From Owenia fusiformis (Eukaryota; Annelida; Polychaeta; Sabellida; Oweniidae), in assembly GCA_903813345.2 (NCBI GenBank), contig CAIIXF020000012.1, positions 28,966,684 to 29,030,683 of the forward strand: DNA of 64,000 nucleotides. Reading direction: 5' to 3'. The translations under genes were made by a program, and so were the position numbers. This document shows positions 22,890 through 34,905 of the stretch, in pieces. The notes under the pieces are model-generated. The model had not been told where the DNA came from. It did no database searches and worked only from the letters and a program-made list of their open reading frames with translations. Each line of letters starts with the position of its first letter. The first letter of the stretch is position 1.

Positions 22890-23880
22890 ATGGATGAAGA
22901 ATGTAGAACAGTGTTAGAAAAATGGAACTTGAAAGAGGAAACCATGGAAGTCTTAAATGCGAATGGTTTCAATTCCATCCTTGCCTTGAAAACAATGTTA
23001 CCAGAGGATATCAAAACTCTAAAAATTAACCCCTTGGACAAGCACGCCTGTTAGATAATGGTCCCTTTTCCATATAGCTTTGAAATCTCGTTAAGGTCTT
23101 GTTTTTAATGAGATTTTAGGAGATCTGCATTTTTAACCATTAAAAACTAATGTTTTCTTCCATCTGATGGCATATTTGAATTCTGTGAGTAATTCTCTAT
23201 CAAAACAACTTTGATTTGCACTGTAATTTACCATTATTCAAATTCTAATGATTTACTGGATGTCTAAAAAAGGTCGGGCTAAATCCCCATTGACACAATG
23301 CTGAAAAACCTTAAAAAGTTCATTTACTCTTCCAAGGATCACAATTTTAATGTGAAATCACAATCCACGTGTCAATAAGATCATAAAGTTACATTCCAAT
23401 GATGTTTTAAGTTGATCCAAATGGAATTACTTCTTAAATCAAGAAATTAAGTGACTCTGGCAATGCATTTACATGTATTCTAGCCCTACCCAAGCTCTAC
23501 CAATACCCATGATACCATCTATTTTTCATTTATATGGAAAAAGGTCAATTGCTTGCGAGAGCTATCTAATTTACATGGCCCTACAGAGGGTCAGAATGGA
23601 GTACATGCCAATGTTCCCCGGGGTCAAGACGATGACCCTCATCTTCAAGTTGGAGCAGCACTCCAGGAGCTTATTGCTAGGAATTGGAACTTTTTCACCT
23701 CCCCCTTCCCCCAGGCTTTGATCCCCATCTAAGCTTAAAATTAGATAAAGGTGAGAAGCCCTGTTTCATCAGGGAATGGATTAATAGTACACCTATACTA
23801 GATGCATGTGAGGAATCTATCATCAATGAAATGGGAGGGACCTCCCTTATCTAAAGGCGATCTGGTACGACAAAGCCAAA
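22890..23880 (+). pseudogene. Decayed retroelement-like fragment (SAM-like start, possible DIRS/Ngaro-type kin)
   Basis: An open piece near 22890-23054 resembles a SAM-like helical fold (VLEKWNLKEETMEVL, NANGFNSI, LPEDIKTLKI). Further pieces at about 23590-23880 resemble parts of ORFs from tyrosine-recombinase retroelements. The element is broken, with several breaks, and no recombinase or polymerase domain was recognised. It looks old. Family assignment is tentative. Confidence 0.35.
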
Positions 23881-24450
23881 ATCAGAGGATTATATTGTAG
23901 TCTTACATTAGGTTATCAAAATGTGACATGTAAAACTTTTGTTTTTAATTTTAAAAAGTGCTTCTTGAAGGTCTTTTTGTTAGGAAAATCGTTAATTCAT
24001 TTGTAACTTAATTTTAGAACTCACGCATATTTTTTTAATAAGCCATAATTCACACCAACGCATAGCATTTATTCTCACGTCATTTTTGTAGAAACAATTT
24101 GGTTGATAAATAGGCGAGAAATGAACTCATCCATGCATAAAAGTGTTTCAGAGAATAATGCAATTTGAAATTTTTGTACTCGTAGAAACCATTGGTAAAT
24201 TAATATTTAAAACATAATATATTCTTCTTTCAACCTGGTTAGACAACCAATATTAGTTTATTCTCAAAGTTTAACATATTTAGAAAAGATTGACTTAAAA
24301 AGGGGGAATTTGAATATTTGAGAAATGAAAATCTAAAAACTTTTTTCCCATTTTTTCTAAATTTTTAAAAATAACTTAAGGTCATGAGAAAAAAGTAAAT
24401 GAATGATAAGACATATTTGCAAACATTACACAGAGCCTTTAAATTCTGAT
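23880..24450 (+). repeat. Dispersed element D, shorter copy
   Basis: Matches 48410-49510 over its length: TATATTGTAGTCTTAC, TTTTTGTTNGRAAAATCGT, GAAATGAACTCATC, CTGGTTAGACAA, TATTTAGAAAAGATTGAC and AAATGAATGATAA. This copy lacks about 480 bp present in the other between 48840 and 49320. Confidence 0.7.
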
Positions 24451-24494
24451 AAAAATACGTACATACTTATTGATCGATCTGGTGATATTGCCGA

Positions 24495-27400
24495 ATGATA
24501 TCGTTTTCCATGAATATGATACAGCCCAGAATCAGAACCTGTATTATCCTCGTTCTATTGATTCTGTGTTCTTTAAATATCGGTGATGCCAGAAAGAGAA
24601 AATCGAGGGGTAAAAACGTCACTGAAAAGGCACTTGCCAGACATAACAGGAACAAGGTAGCGGAACTTCTTCAACCTGTAGAATTAGCCGAGCTGTCGAT
24701 TCGTGTCGTAATAAGTAAGTTAAACATTTTAGTAATTTTGTTAATTTGAACGAGACATTAACATGCCATTTGTTCCAGACGCCGAACTAACGCCAACCGC
24801 CGAACTCTGACACCGTCGTTAATCCTACATATAATTAGCAGGGGATTTGGAGATCGCGCTCATTATTAAAGGAAGGTCTTACAGTGGAAATCAATAATTG
24901 AAACAAAATTACTATACTTGTTTTATTCAACAAACTTTTATATCATATGGAATACGAATTTGTCAGTGCTAAAATATAAAGGGGTTGAGTTTTACAGGGC
25001 TTGAGTTGACTTGGGGTTGAGTTTAACAGGGGTTGAGTTGACTCGAGTCAGACGCTCTACCCCTGAGCCATAAAGGCTAGCCACTACAGCTGAGACTGTA
25101 GTAGCGACTTGATATCGAAGATCATTACACATCCATAAGACATCTCGAGTACAAAAGGTTTGAGGCCTGTAATTAGTAGATGTGGGTCTAGCATACCCAA
25201 AAAGGCAACTCTTAAGTGACAAATTTGGGGCTACCACCAGGGGGCGCTTTTTGAAATGCCCTTAAAATTAGTTTTAAATGACATCTCGAGTACATCAATG
25301 AAACCTTTGCTAAAATGTTCCTTTGGACCCTCTGAAACATTATGAGTTCTTAAGAGTAGCCAATTATTCCAAGAACATTTCCAAGGTTTGTGTAATATTG
25401 TAATACAACTTTTATAATGATGAATCACTATTTTGTAACTTAAATATGACGTTATAGTGCCCTACCCCTTCAAAACAGAGGAAAGAAGGCATAGTCAATG
25501 TAATTATTTTGCAGCATTAAGTTGGAAACATGTAGCACTGGAAAGTGAATCAATGCATCCAAGCATCGTCATTTGTTGTTTGACATTGTAATTTATCTTT
25601 TACGAGAATATAGGACTCATACACATTTTATATAACATATATAAGTTTTCAATATAGTACATGTATTATAATGGCATACTAATGTATCATGCAATCCAGA
25701 CAAAAGCATATTATAAACATTATATACTGTAACCATAAATATTTTTCATCTGAGTAACAAGATTTAAATTGTGTCCTATGTCATTTGAGGCATATTACTT
25801 TAAATGTTGAAATCTGTATTTCAATCAATGTGAACTTGACATAGTGAAGGCCGTTTCCAGTATGCCAGGCCCGTAACCAGGGGGGGGGGGGCTCTGGGGG
25901 CTCGTACGAATTGAATTTACACTTGTTAATGCTGAAATTGATAGTTTATCCATACATTTTAAGAAAATAGGTATGCCAAAGAAGGTGTTAAGCTAAATGT
26001 TGACTTGAAAGATCAAAAAAAGTAACAAATTTCGAACTCTCTCTCTACAGGCCTTGTTGCCCCTTTAAATGCTCAATTTTTGATAAAGGGTCTATCCCTC
26101 GGTAAATACATTATATCAAAGCTCGATCTCTCCGGTCCCTTTGGTATATATATTGTATTTCCCTCAGATATTCCCTGTATCAAAAACCTTCGATTTCATT
26201 AATAACCTTTATATCTTTCGCAAGTGATATTCCACGAAGCCTGAAGGGCTAATGGAATATCATCTCGTGAAAGTGCGGCATATATTCACCTAAATAGAAT
26301 TAAATATTTGTTTTATTTTTCACTGTTATATTCCTCACTTACATTTCTTGAATAATAAACTATTGATGCCTAATAAATCACAACAATGTATTCCTGGGCT
26401 ATATAAAATTGAAATAACACGGGACCAAGTGATATTCCACGAAGCCTGAAGGGCTAATGGAATATCATCTCGTGAAAGTGCGGCATATATTCACCTAAAT
26501 AGAATTAAATATTTGTTTTATTTTTCACTGTTATATTCCTCACTTACATTTCTTGAATAATAAACTATTGATGCCTAATTAATCACAACAATGTATTCCT
26601 GGGCTATATAAAATTGAAATAACACGGGACCAAGTCGTGACTGGTGAATATCATTTGATATTCGATGCTAGTCTTGGACTTCCGTTGATTTCGCTTGTTA
26701 TTTTCCAGTACATGGACCAATCAGAGAGTGAAGAATCTGACAGTGAAAAAAATAAAATACAAATACTTGATTCTATTGAAGTGAATATTTGTGCCTCTTT
26801 CACAGATAATATTCCAGAAATCCCGAAGGGCTAGTGGAATATCATCTTGTGAAAGTGTCACGGGTATTCATTGAAAATAGAATTAAATATTTGTTTTGTT
26901 ATTCACTTATATATTCCTCACTCACATTAATGGAACAACAATCTATCGGTTTTCTTATTAACCATAACAATGTACTCCCAGGACTACATAGACTTGAAAT
27001 TTCACGGGACAAAGTCGTGACTGGTGAATATCATTTGATATTTAACGGATGTCACATGACTTCCTTTGAATATCGCTTGTTATTTTTATTCACGTGTGGG
27101 ACATGGACTTATCAGATAGTGAGGAATATGTTATTTTTCGTCATGTATATGACATAGACAAATCAGAGAGTGAGGATGTCTTATACACATTGTTATACTT
27201 ATAATATCTAGACTGCATGGTTATATTATATTCCACTGTTTTTATTTTAAGAGAGGCACTATATCAAAAACTTACATATAAAATGTGAAGAATCCAATAT
27301 TCTAGTAAGACATTACAATGTAAAGCAACATATGAACATGCTTTGGATGCATTGATTCACTTTCTAGTGCAACATGTTTCCAACTTAATGCTGCAAAATG

Positions 27401-30400
27401 ATTACATTGACTATGCCTGCTTTCCTCTATTTTGAAGGGGTAGGGCACAATAACGTCATATTTAAATTACAAAATAGTGATTCATCATTATAAAAATTGT
27501 ATTACAATATTACACAAACCTTGGAAATATTCTTGGAATACTATTTTGAGCTGTTAAAGCTGTCACCTTTTGCTTGAAGCTACGAATGCAAATTAGACGA
27601 GACTTAAAATGTACATATTCAGATCAAAATTGAGACAAAAAGTGCAATATCTCTGGATTCAGTTGTTATAGATTGATGTATTGTGGCTTGTTAGCAAGGT
27701 CTTCTTATATATTTTATGGATATATCAGAATATCAAATATATTCAAGTTCACAAGGCTCTGATACAGCATTTTGATTGTGTGTGGCTGTATCCATGGTGA
27801 CCTTTAACTCACTCAGAAATGGGTTAAACCCCAAAATTGACTACTCTTAAGGACTCATAATGTTTTAGATGGTCCAAAGGAACATTTTGACAAAGGTTTC
27901 ATTGATGTACTCGAGATGTCATTTAAAACTAATTTAAGGGCATTTCAAAAAACGCCCCCACATCTACTTATTACAGGCCTCAAACCTTTTGTACTCGAGA
28001 TGTCTTATAAATGTTTGCTAGCTCCTAGAGTACCACGATCTATCTCATATGTCTCAAATGAAAATGTCCACTGACATCTAAAACTAATCAACAATTTTAA
28101 TATCATAATTTTAATGTGAATTTATATCTTCAGGTGGAATCAATGACTTAAAGTTCGATGTAAGTTTCAGAAGTAAGTATAATGAGAGGTCAGAGGTCAT
28201 GCTTCAATGAAAAATTAGCTATATAATTTAGACACATCCAATGACTGGAATTCAAGTTACCAAAAATTACATTTTTAACGAAAAATGAGTTATCAAAGTT
28301 TACACGTTTACGAAATATGGAAGTTATTTCGAATTCAGGAGCCATCTTGTCAAATAATCAATTCTTGAGCAGCGTCCTATGTCCATAAAGTAAAGTCTAT
28401 AATCTGAACCGAATCTGATAACTGGTATTTGAGTTATCAAAACTTATATATTTTTCGAAAAAATGGCGGGCATTTTGAAGACAAAACAGACAAAAAAATT
28501 CTTGAACAGATGTCCTCTTCTCATAAGAAACTAGCCTATTAAAGCTTGACAAAATCCGATTTCTGGCATTACAGTCATCAAAATCTACATTTTCCATTCA
28601 AAATGACGGCCATTTTGAATTTAGCTGCCATCTTTGAAAATCATTTACATCAACTTCGGATATTGCATGTATAAATCCCTATCTGATAACTTACTACAAA
28701 GAAATGCGGTCTATGGTCTATGTTATAACATGTTTTATCTGATTATTTTACTTTTCTTACGCGATTAGACGAAAAATGTATGTTAGAGTGTTTCAATTCT
28801 ATTTACAGGTTGTGCCGATGTTGAAATAGTTCTCGACCTATCATGTTCACTTTCGAAAAGAATGAAACAAAGGAGCCGGGATATTGCCATAGTTTTGGCC
28901 GGTGCCTTGACAACAAGCTTTGACCCTACTCTCAAAACCAAAAAAGTGCGAGTTGGAATCCTAATATATGGAGAAACAACAAAGCAGTTATTGGCGTTAG
29001 GTAATCGGTATTCTCCGAATTTCAGAATATTCTTGTATTCTCCGAATTTCCAAATATTCTTGCTCAGATACCAAATGGTATGGATATAATTAAAGGGACA
29101 AAGTGCGTAAATGAAGTCTCACTTTTGATCTTCATAGTATTTCCAATGGATTAATAAGTACCCGATCTTTCATTTGACACCAAAAATGTTCAAACAGACC
29201 ACATCAGAGTTGACACTAGATCATGAAAAAATATTTTTTTCATAAAAAGATGGCATTGTTGTTTGCATTAATTATCCATTCATTTTTGACAGGATTTTCA
29301 AGCATACGCCATCTTTTAATCCAAGAGTTATCTAAAATATACACTTTGTGAAAAGTGGTAATTCACTTTTTTCAATCTCTGAACTTCAAATGCTGTTTTC
29401 TATGCGAGTAATTTTTTTTCACTTCAGTATTATCCCAAATTAAAGTTTTTATCATATTTGATTGACTGTGTGAGTGACATGTCTCAAATAATATTTTGTC
29501 CTTTTTCCTTCAAAAATAGGCGCATTAATTAATAAGAATCCTGACCACTACCAATAAAAAGAAAAACGTTTGAAGACATCCAGATGTTAGTTAAATCTTC
29601 TCAAAATGATTTACATTTAAGGCCAGATTTTTCAAGGAGGCCATGGGGAAGAGGGTCCGCAAAACGTTTACGAACTCTCTCCATTTGACCCCATTGATAG
29701 AATAGCACATAAAGCAAATCCTCGGTTGTTTTAGATAACAAGAAAACCACCAATGAAGTTGTCAATTTACTTAGCAATATGAACTTGAAGAAAGAAGACA
29801 AGCTTTGCAGAACGATGACCCACTTAGCCTTGAAGGAGGTACAAACTATAATGTCCTCAACCAAGCGAAATAACACTGCACAACTTATACTGCTGATTAC
29901 TGATGGGCTTACATTCTTTCGTCGATACAGAAACAAGTTGTACAAAACAAGAAATGAACTGAAGAAAGATGGTGTGATTTTAAACGTCGTTTCAATGCCT
30001 CATAAGTATGTACTTATAATACTTATTAATTAATGTGGTAACATTTTAAATTTTAAATTCGAGGGTTGATCATAAAGTTCACATAATATCTCTCATTTTT
30101 TCTTGTTTTTGCAATATATCTTAATGAAATGTTCAGCCAAATATATTTAGCGTTACAGAGATATTTATTCAGAAATGGTTGTCATATTTGCCAAAAATCA
30201 AGAGCAGCAATGTACATTTTTACGTGACCAGTTTCGAAATGTACGAAATGATTTATTTTCTAATTCGCTGGGGTGCATGCGATTTCTGCCATTCTTCTTT
30301 GCTGACACAACTGGGCTCCCCGTTATTCGCTACCATGTGGCTAATTTTGGGAATCAATTTTATCAATTACTATAGTAATTAATTTCTGTATTTGAATCCC

Positions 30401-31489
30401 GTCGTCTGCCCCAAAGTACTCGCACACAGGCATACGTCGACCTCACCCAGCCAAAGTGTGGCTGCTCCATAAGAGGTTTTAACGATCATGTCAATTTACC
30501 CTTAAATGTTTTTGGGGTCCAAAGATATATTTTGCAATTACTTTGCAACCAGAGAAGCTTTTTTCATTCTTTTACATAGGTTAATCTATTACCTTTCAGA
30601 ATATATATGCATTATTTATCACGAATGCATTGAAATATGCGTAAACCCAATCATAAGGGGTCAGGTGTTTTAGCATTTTGTAACATTTCGTAGCATTTAT
30701 ATATAACACTGTATTAATTGAATATGTTTCAGTGATAGTGATGTTCTTTGGCCTCAGGTAGCACAAAAAGTCATAATGCGATTTATATCTGGTTTTATCT
30801 GTAAGGAATTGAATTAATCGAGGATTAGATGGAATTTCATGTTGATGTAATGATTATTTCTGATATTATTATTGCAAAGAATGAGCTCTGGGGACCCCAA
30901 AAACCATTTCAGGGTTAAAGACAAAATACAGGGTGATGAAATTGCATGCAAGATGTTGCAAGATGCTCAATTTGCTTGCTGAAGTATAATTCATAGTCTC
31001 AAATATATTTTCCCCAAAAGATCCATGGATCCATATAAAGATTCAATGATATAGATAACCACTTTATCATAAATTTATAACACATAAATATAACAATCGT
31101 TATACTTTGGGGAAGTTTGAGAAAATAGACATAATAAGAACTGATATGAACCTAAAACTAAAAAGGTTTGAAACAATTAATGATTGTTGTTGACTAATGT
31201 TGCTCGCTTGATCTTACAAGATACATGTACCTTAATTTGTAAATACGATAACACAGTGAAATGGGATAAATCTATTATAAGGTCAAATAAACTGTGAATC
31301 CATACAACTTATGGTGCAGTTTTACGGAGATGGTTTCTATATTTTAGGAAAGGAAAGTTTGAGGAAGAAGAATTTGTAAAACTACCACATGATATCGAGC
31401 GAAACTATTTCAATGGATCCGACCCCGATGTTGCTAATGCCGTAATGGAACAAATTGCGAATGATGCACCTTGTCCAAAAACGCCATAG
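24495..31489 (+). CDS. Secreted von Willebrand factor A domain protein, first of a tandem pair (vWA-A)
   Basis: Five exons: 24495-24714, 28134-28172, 28809-29000, 29735-30005 and 31348-31489 (TAG 31487-31489); 864 nt, 287 residues. Intron phases are 1, 1, 1, 2. An in-frame ATG at 24516 may be the true start, giving a cleaner signal peptide (RTCIILVLLILCSLNIGDA) before a basic stretch RKRKSRGK. The vWA fold runs from about 90 to 235. Its metal site (MIDAS) is complete: DLSCS (96-100), T177/T179 and D207 in LLITDG. VRVGILIYGE and THLALKEV resemble the vWA of complement factor B/C2 and collagen-type vWA proteins. The tail is acidic, KFEEEEFVKLPHD, ending with a Cys near the C terminus. No other domain is present, so it is a single-domain secreted binder; the ligand is unknown. 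The 39-nt exon 2 is the least certain part; only its second donor keeps the frame. Confidence 0.82.
25035..25078 (-). pseudogene. tRNA 5'-half-like fragment (SINE head or tRNA pseudogene)
   Basis: On the minus strand GCCTTTATGGCTCAGGGGTA followed by GAGCGTCTGACTCGAG looks like a tRNA acceptor, D-arm (A-box TGGCTCAGGGG) and anticodon-arm start. No B-box or closing acceptor stem follows; instead there are GGGGTTGAGTT-type repeats. Probably not a working tRNA. Confidence 0.35.
25234..25247 (+). promoter_or_regulatory. CTCF-like motif
   Basis: CCACCAGGGGGCGC is the textbook bilaterian CTCF core. It sits in the left arm of the foldback element; the matching place in the right arm has lost the first half. 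Binding is not shown. Confidence 0.4.
25866..25891 (+). mobile_element. MITE-A left-end fragment
   Basis: CAGGCCCGTAACCAGG followed by a G run, then unrelated sequence. It lies inside the foldback element's interior. Confidence 0.5.
26225..27060 (+). repeat. Tandem 206-bp duplication plus diverged copies
   Basis: Two almost identical blocks (26225-26425 and 26430-26632) from AAGTGATATTCCACGAAGCC to AACACGGGACCAAGT. A third, diverged copy starts near 26808 (ATATTCCAGAAATCCCGAAG) and shares TAGAATTAAATATTTGTTTT. Its last part (GTCGTGACTGGTGAATATCA) occurs twice, at 26634 and 27015. Open frames here are not conserved between copies. Confidence 0.8.
28210..28640 (+). repeat. Diverged tandem repeat of about 145 bp, three copies
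   Basis: Each copy has a GACTGGAATTCAAGTTA-like or GATTTCTGGCATTACAG-like start, then TCAAAAYYTACA, ACGAAAAAT or AAAATGRCGGNCATTTTGAA. Strongly diverged, hence old. It lies in intron 2 of vWA-A. Confidence 0.5.
29089..29490 (-). mobile_element. Element B, truncated copy
   Basis: Reverse-oriented relative of 32702-33184: TAAAGGGACAAAGTGCG end, GATCTTTCATTTGACACCA, CATCTTTTAA and CTGAACTTCAAATGC. The other terminus is missing. In intron 3 of vWA-A. Confidence 0.6.
30495..30917. mobile_element. piggyBac-like MITE
   Basis: Ends CCCTTAAATGTTTTTGGGGT (left) and ACCCCAAAAACCATTTCAGG followed by G (right) are inverted copies. TTAA follows the right end and TTTA precedes the left, fitting a TTAA target with one change. 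CCCT ends plus TTAA are typical of the piggyBac superfamily. No transposase. In the last intron of vWA-A. Confidence 0.6.
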
Positions 31490-31557
31490 TAAGTTTTTGT
31501 CATTGGGTAACGTAAACGAAAATTACCAAATATATTTAACCCTAAACCTAACTCACC

Positions 31558-31730
31558 AGCGGATCTAGACGGGGGCGTGGGGGCGCACGCCCCCCCCCCC
31601 TAAAAAGTTGGAAAATTCGTGTTTTTGTCTCATCGCTTTTTACAAAATTTGACTCTTTTTTCAATTCGCTCACAGTTATTATCACACGCCCCCCCCCCCC
31701 CCTAACACAAAATCCTGGATCCGCCCCTGT
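31558..31730. mobile_element. MITE with GCGGATC ends
   Basis: Left AGCGGATCTAGACGGGGGCG, right AATCCTGGATCCGCCCCTG, with long C runs inside and a TTTTACAAAATTTGACTC core. The outer end differs from MITE-A, but it has the same G/C-run style. Just downstream of the vWA-A stop. Confidence 0.55.
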
Positions 31731-32070
31731 AACCCTATTCCTAGCCCTGAAAAATAGAAATTACGCTCGCAGGTCATCTTTGGTTGCCGAGCATCGGCGC
31801 TATCTCATTTTTCATCAGGTCTCATTTCTGCTTAAGGTAGCTACCAATGTTCTCCAAGCTACGTTACTTTGACGTACGCCCTTTTACGTAAGGGGTTTTC
31901 ATTCCCACATTTAATCGATATATTTAACGATAAATTCTTCAATAAATATTTGCATAAGAATGTAAACAATAATCATATAAATTAGATAAAAAATCACACG
32001 ATGATATGGATCGCTAACTTTAGAGCAATAAATTCCATACCCTCAACTCTTTTTGTCCTTATACCATTCC

Positions 32071-32245
32071 CAGGCCCGTAGCCAGGATTTACCAAGGGGG
32101 GTTCACTTTTTGAAAAAGTCCAGGGGGGATTTTGGTCCAAAAATGGCCAAAATCACTTAAAAAGTGCTCAGAATGGTGTAGAACTGCATGATTTTAAAAG
32201 ATTTTTGGCCGGGGGGGGGTCGAACCCATCGAGGCTACGGGCCTG
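32071..32245 (+). mobile_element. MITE-A copy
   Basis: CAGGCCCGTAGCCAGG to GGCTACGGGCCTG with all inner landmarks. It lies in the probable 3' UTR of vWA-A. Confidence 0.8.
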
Positions 32246-32335
32246 ATACTAATGTTTATTGTATTCTATGTTACAGATACTCACCCTGGGCTTATCAAAG
32301 TGCCTAAAGAAGGAATACAATGAATACAATTATCA

Positions 32336-32341
32336 AATAAA
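32336..32341 (+). terminator. Candidate poly(A) signal of vWA-A
   Basis: AATAAA about 850 bp after the stop, beyond two MITE insertions. An acceptor-like CTATGTTACAG ends at about 32277, so a spliced 3' UTR is possible. Not proven. Confidence 0.3.
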
Positions 32342-32398
32342 GGAACGTTGAATATTTGATTTACATGTTAAACGTTACGAAATGATATAGCTATCATG

Positions 32399-32603
32399 CA
32401 GGACCGTAGCCAGGATTTGCCAAGGGGGGTTCAGGTTTTGAAAAATTCCAGGTGGGGGGGGTCACTTGTGACAATTTTGATCTAAAAATGGCAAAACTCA
32501 CTTAAAAAGTATTCAGAATGGTAAAAAACTGCATAATTTTGAAAGATTTTTTGGCAAGGGTGAGGGGGAGTTCGCTCGAACCCATCGAGCCCCCCTGGCT
32601 ACG
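32399..32603 (+). mobile_element. MITE-A copy
   Basis: CAGGACCGTAGCCAGG, TTCAGGTTTTGAAAAATTCC, TCACTTGTGACAATTTTG, AGTATTCAGAATGG and CCCCCCTGGCTACG; the last few terminal bases are lost. Confidence 0.75.
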
Positions 32604-32701
32604 ATATAATGGATCGATGGCTGGATATAACACTGGAAGGAAATCATAAAATGAGAAATAAATGAATGACCTTTAACATTCGAAATCATATTTTGAATGT
32701 T

Positions 32702-33184
32702 TAAAGGCCCATTATACTTAATTTAGAAGAAAAAAGAAAAAAGTATGATTGAAACATATTGCTCACACACTCGCTCAAATTTGACACAAAGTTTGATTTG
32801 TTTTAATATTGAATCAAGAAAAAAATAACTCACCTAGAAAAAAGCATTTGAAGTTCAGAGATCATTAGACATGCATGCACATGCTAAACAAAGTGCATGT
32901 TTTAATTACTTTTGATTTAAAAGTTGGCGACACTTCTATAAAAATGAATGTATCATGTAATACAAACAACTTCGCCATCTTTTAAAAACTTGATATATAA
33001 AGCTTGACAGATCGGAAATAATTTTTTGATTATTTATTATAAGCTTTGATGTGGTCCGTTTGAGCTGTTGTTGGTGTCAAATGAAAGATAGATTTCTTAT
33101 CAATACATTAGACATTGTATAGAATTCAAATAAAAGTCTATATTTTGCCCGAAAACATTAAAAATACGCGAAGTGGGCCTTTAT
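32702..33184 (+). mobile_element. Element B, full copy with TAAAGGCCCA ends
   Basis: Left TTTAAAGGCCCATTATAC, right GAAGTGGGCCTTTA, inverted ends about 480 bp apart. The AT-rich inside has GAAGTTCAGAGATC and GGTGTCAAATGAAAGAT shared with 29089-29490. No ORF. Confidence 0.65.
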
Positions 33185-33302
33185 TCGGAGAACGATTCTG
33201 TATAGCGCAATCTCAAAGGGAATGATTGTACTTTTTAGACTTTACAAATACATGTACATATATGTGGATAGAAGAATTAAAGAGTCTTAGCGATTCAAAT
33301 TC

Positions 33303-33510
33303 CTGGGCAAAATATATTTCAAAATCACGCAGTTCGTCACCATTCTGAGCACTTTGAAAGTGATTTTGGCCATTTTTGGACAAAAATTGTCACAAGTGAA
33401 AATTTCAGGGCCGAGGCACAGGAATATATGTAATAAAATGTTTAACCCCCCCCTGGAATTTTTCAAAAAGTGCCCCCCCCCCCCCTTGGCAAATCCTGGC
33501 TACAGGCCTG
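33303..33510 (-). mobile_element. MITE-A copy carrying a roughly 45-bp insert
   Basis: Reverse MITE-A ending CAAATCCTGGCTACAGGCC. Between AAGTGAAAATTT and CCCCCCTGGAATT lies an insert containing GGGCCGAGGC and AGGAATATATGTAATAAAAT. An inverted copy of the insert sits alone at about 33766-33812. Confidence 0.7.
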
Positions 33511-34204
33511 CGTATTGTTTAAGGACTATATAGAACTATGATGTTAAGTTTTTGTGTATTTGCACAGAGGTTTGTAAAAGCAAGTTTAAATCACGACCTC
33601 ATAAACCTTACCTGTTGTCATTGGATAAATAAAATGTACTGAAATAAAGTTTCTCGCGTTACATCCATCATATTCGCTAATCTTTCTTATGCATGTAAAA
33701 GTCTCAGTATATATATTTAAATAAATTATGTATTACCAATTGCAACGCAGTGCACCGGGGGGGGGGCTTTTAAACATTTCATTACATATTCCTGGGCCTC
33801 GGCCCTGAACTATAGTTTTAATTGCCTATTTGTCACAGGTGTTTACTGTGACCTAGGTCAATTAGATATATATGTTTAGTTAATGGTTGTTAACATTATG
33901 TGATGAATTAATGAAACATAAACAAACGCACCAATTCATCATCATTTTGCTTGTTGTGTTATTCATACAACGATTGTGCTTACATATTGTGTTCAGTAAT
34001 CTCCAGTACCCTTTCGGGGTCTTCCGGTTATGTTAGCCATCTTGGGCATGTGGAAAGATCAGCGGATTATATAATTACGATTATACCCTCATGAATGGTG
34101 TTATGTTATGTGATAGCTATTAACACAACATATCTTGATAGCCAGAAACTGTATAACAAAAGGCTTCGTGTAGGAAAAATAAATAGTTTTGATCTGAAAT
34201 AAAA

Positions 34205-34575
34205 CAAGGCAATAACATGTCACTACCTGCCATTTGTTACAGACACCAACCACTTAACATCAACCGCCGAACACCGAACACTCTCCGAAAAAAGTTGGAG
34301 ACTTTAACAATATGTCACTTCTGGTGTGGCGACATAAAAATTGGTTTTACTACATTGATTCCTGTATCCGTCAGGGGGAAATTGAAAATATGATTTGAAG
34401 AATCAGCGGCGATGAAGATATGTTCATTTTCTAATTCGGGGCTAAATTTATTAAGTACTTGATATACTTTAAGGCTAGGACAAATATATACAAATAAATA
34501 CGCCAATTACTGAATACTGAACGCCGATCGTCTACAAAAAAGTTGGAGACTTAAACCTCGTGGCAGTGACATAAA
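34205..34575 (+). repeat. Dispersed repeat with CGCCGAAC units, copies 2 and 3
   Basis: 34205-34335 and 34500-34575 repeat the landmarks of 20040-20180: ACATGTCACTACCTGCCATT, CAACCGCCGAAC, AAAAAAGTTGGAGACTT and a terminal GTGACATAA-like end. Confidence 0.5.
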
Positions 34576-34691
34576 TAGACCTAGTAATATACACATTTAT
34601 AAGTGCTGAATGTCGAAAACGAAAAAATTGTTAATTGCCCGATGAATACAACGAATGTCATAATTTTCAAATTCCACTAGGATGACTCCTG

Positions 34692-34905
34692 ATGCCTAGG
34701 TCGTACATTTGCTCCGATTCATCGACCGGCGCCCGACCATTTGCAGTATTTTGTTCAAAACTGATTTTAACTTGCTTCAAATTGACCCAACTTTTTTTTT
34801 AAATCACATACAAGTTCTCAGGAGTTTACACCTGACCTAAAATTTGAGATTTGACACTCACTTTTGAACAAAATACACAATCGGCCGGGCGCCGCCGATA
34901 AAGTC
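34692..34905. mobile_element. Element F relative (GGCGCC-rich ends)
   Basis: ATGCCTAGGTCGTACATTTG and GACCGGCGCCCGACC at the left; AATCGGCCGGGCGCCG at the right, each next to a TTTTGTTCAAAA-like piece in inverted order. The outer right end is not seen. Confidence 0.55.

Larger units (their letters stand above)
25134..28013. mobile_element. 2.9-kb foldback element in intron 1 of vWA-A
   Basis: Left arm about 25134-25670 and right arm about 27250-28013 are inverted copies. Outer ends share ATAAGACATCTCGAGTACAA and GGTTTGAGGCCTG. The right arm has an extra roughly 290-bp block (about 27545-27835). The interior holds the tandem block at 26225-26632. No transposase seen. Confidence 0.75.

Noticed and set aside
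30175-30382. Overlapping 66-67-codon ORFs in an intron of vWA-A
   Set aside because: Two frames open over the same bases, no recognisable motif; could be a worn element fragment, not supportable as a gene.
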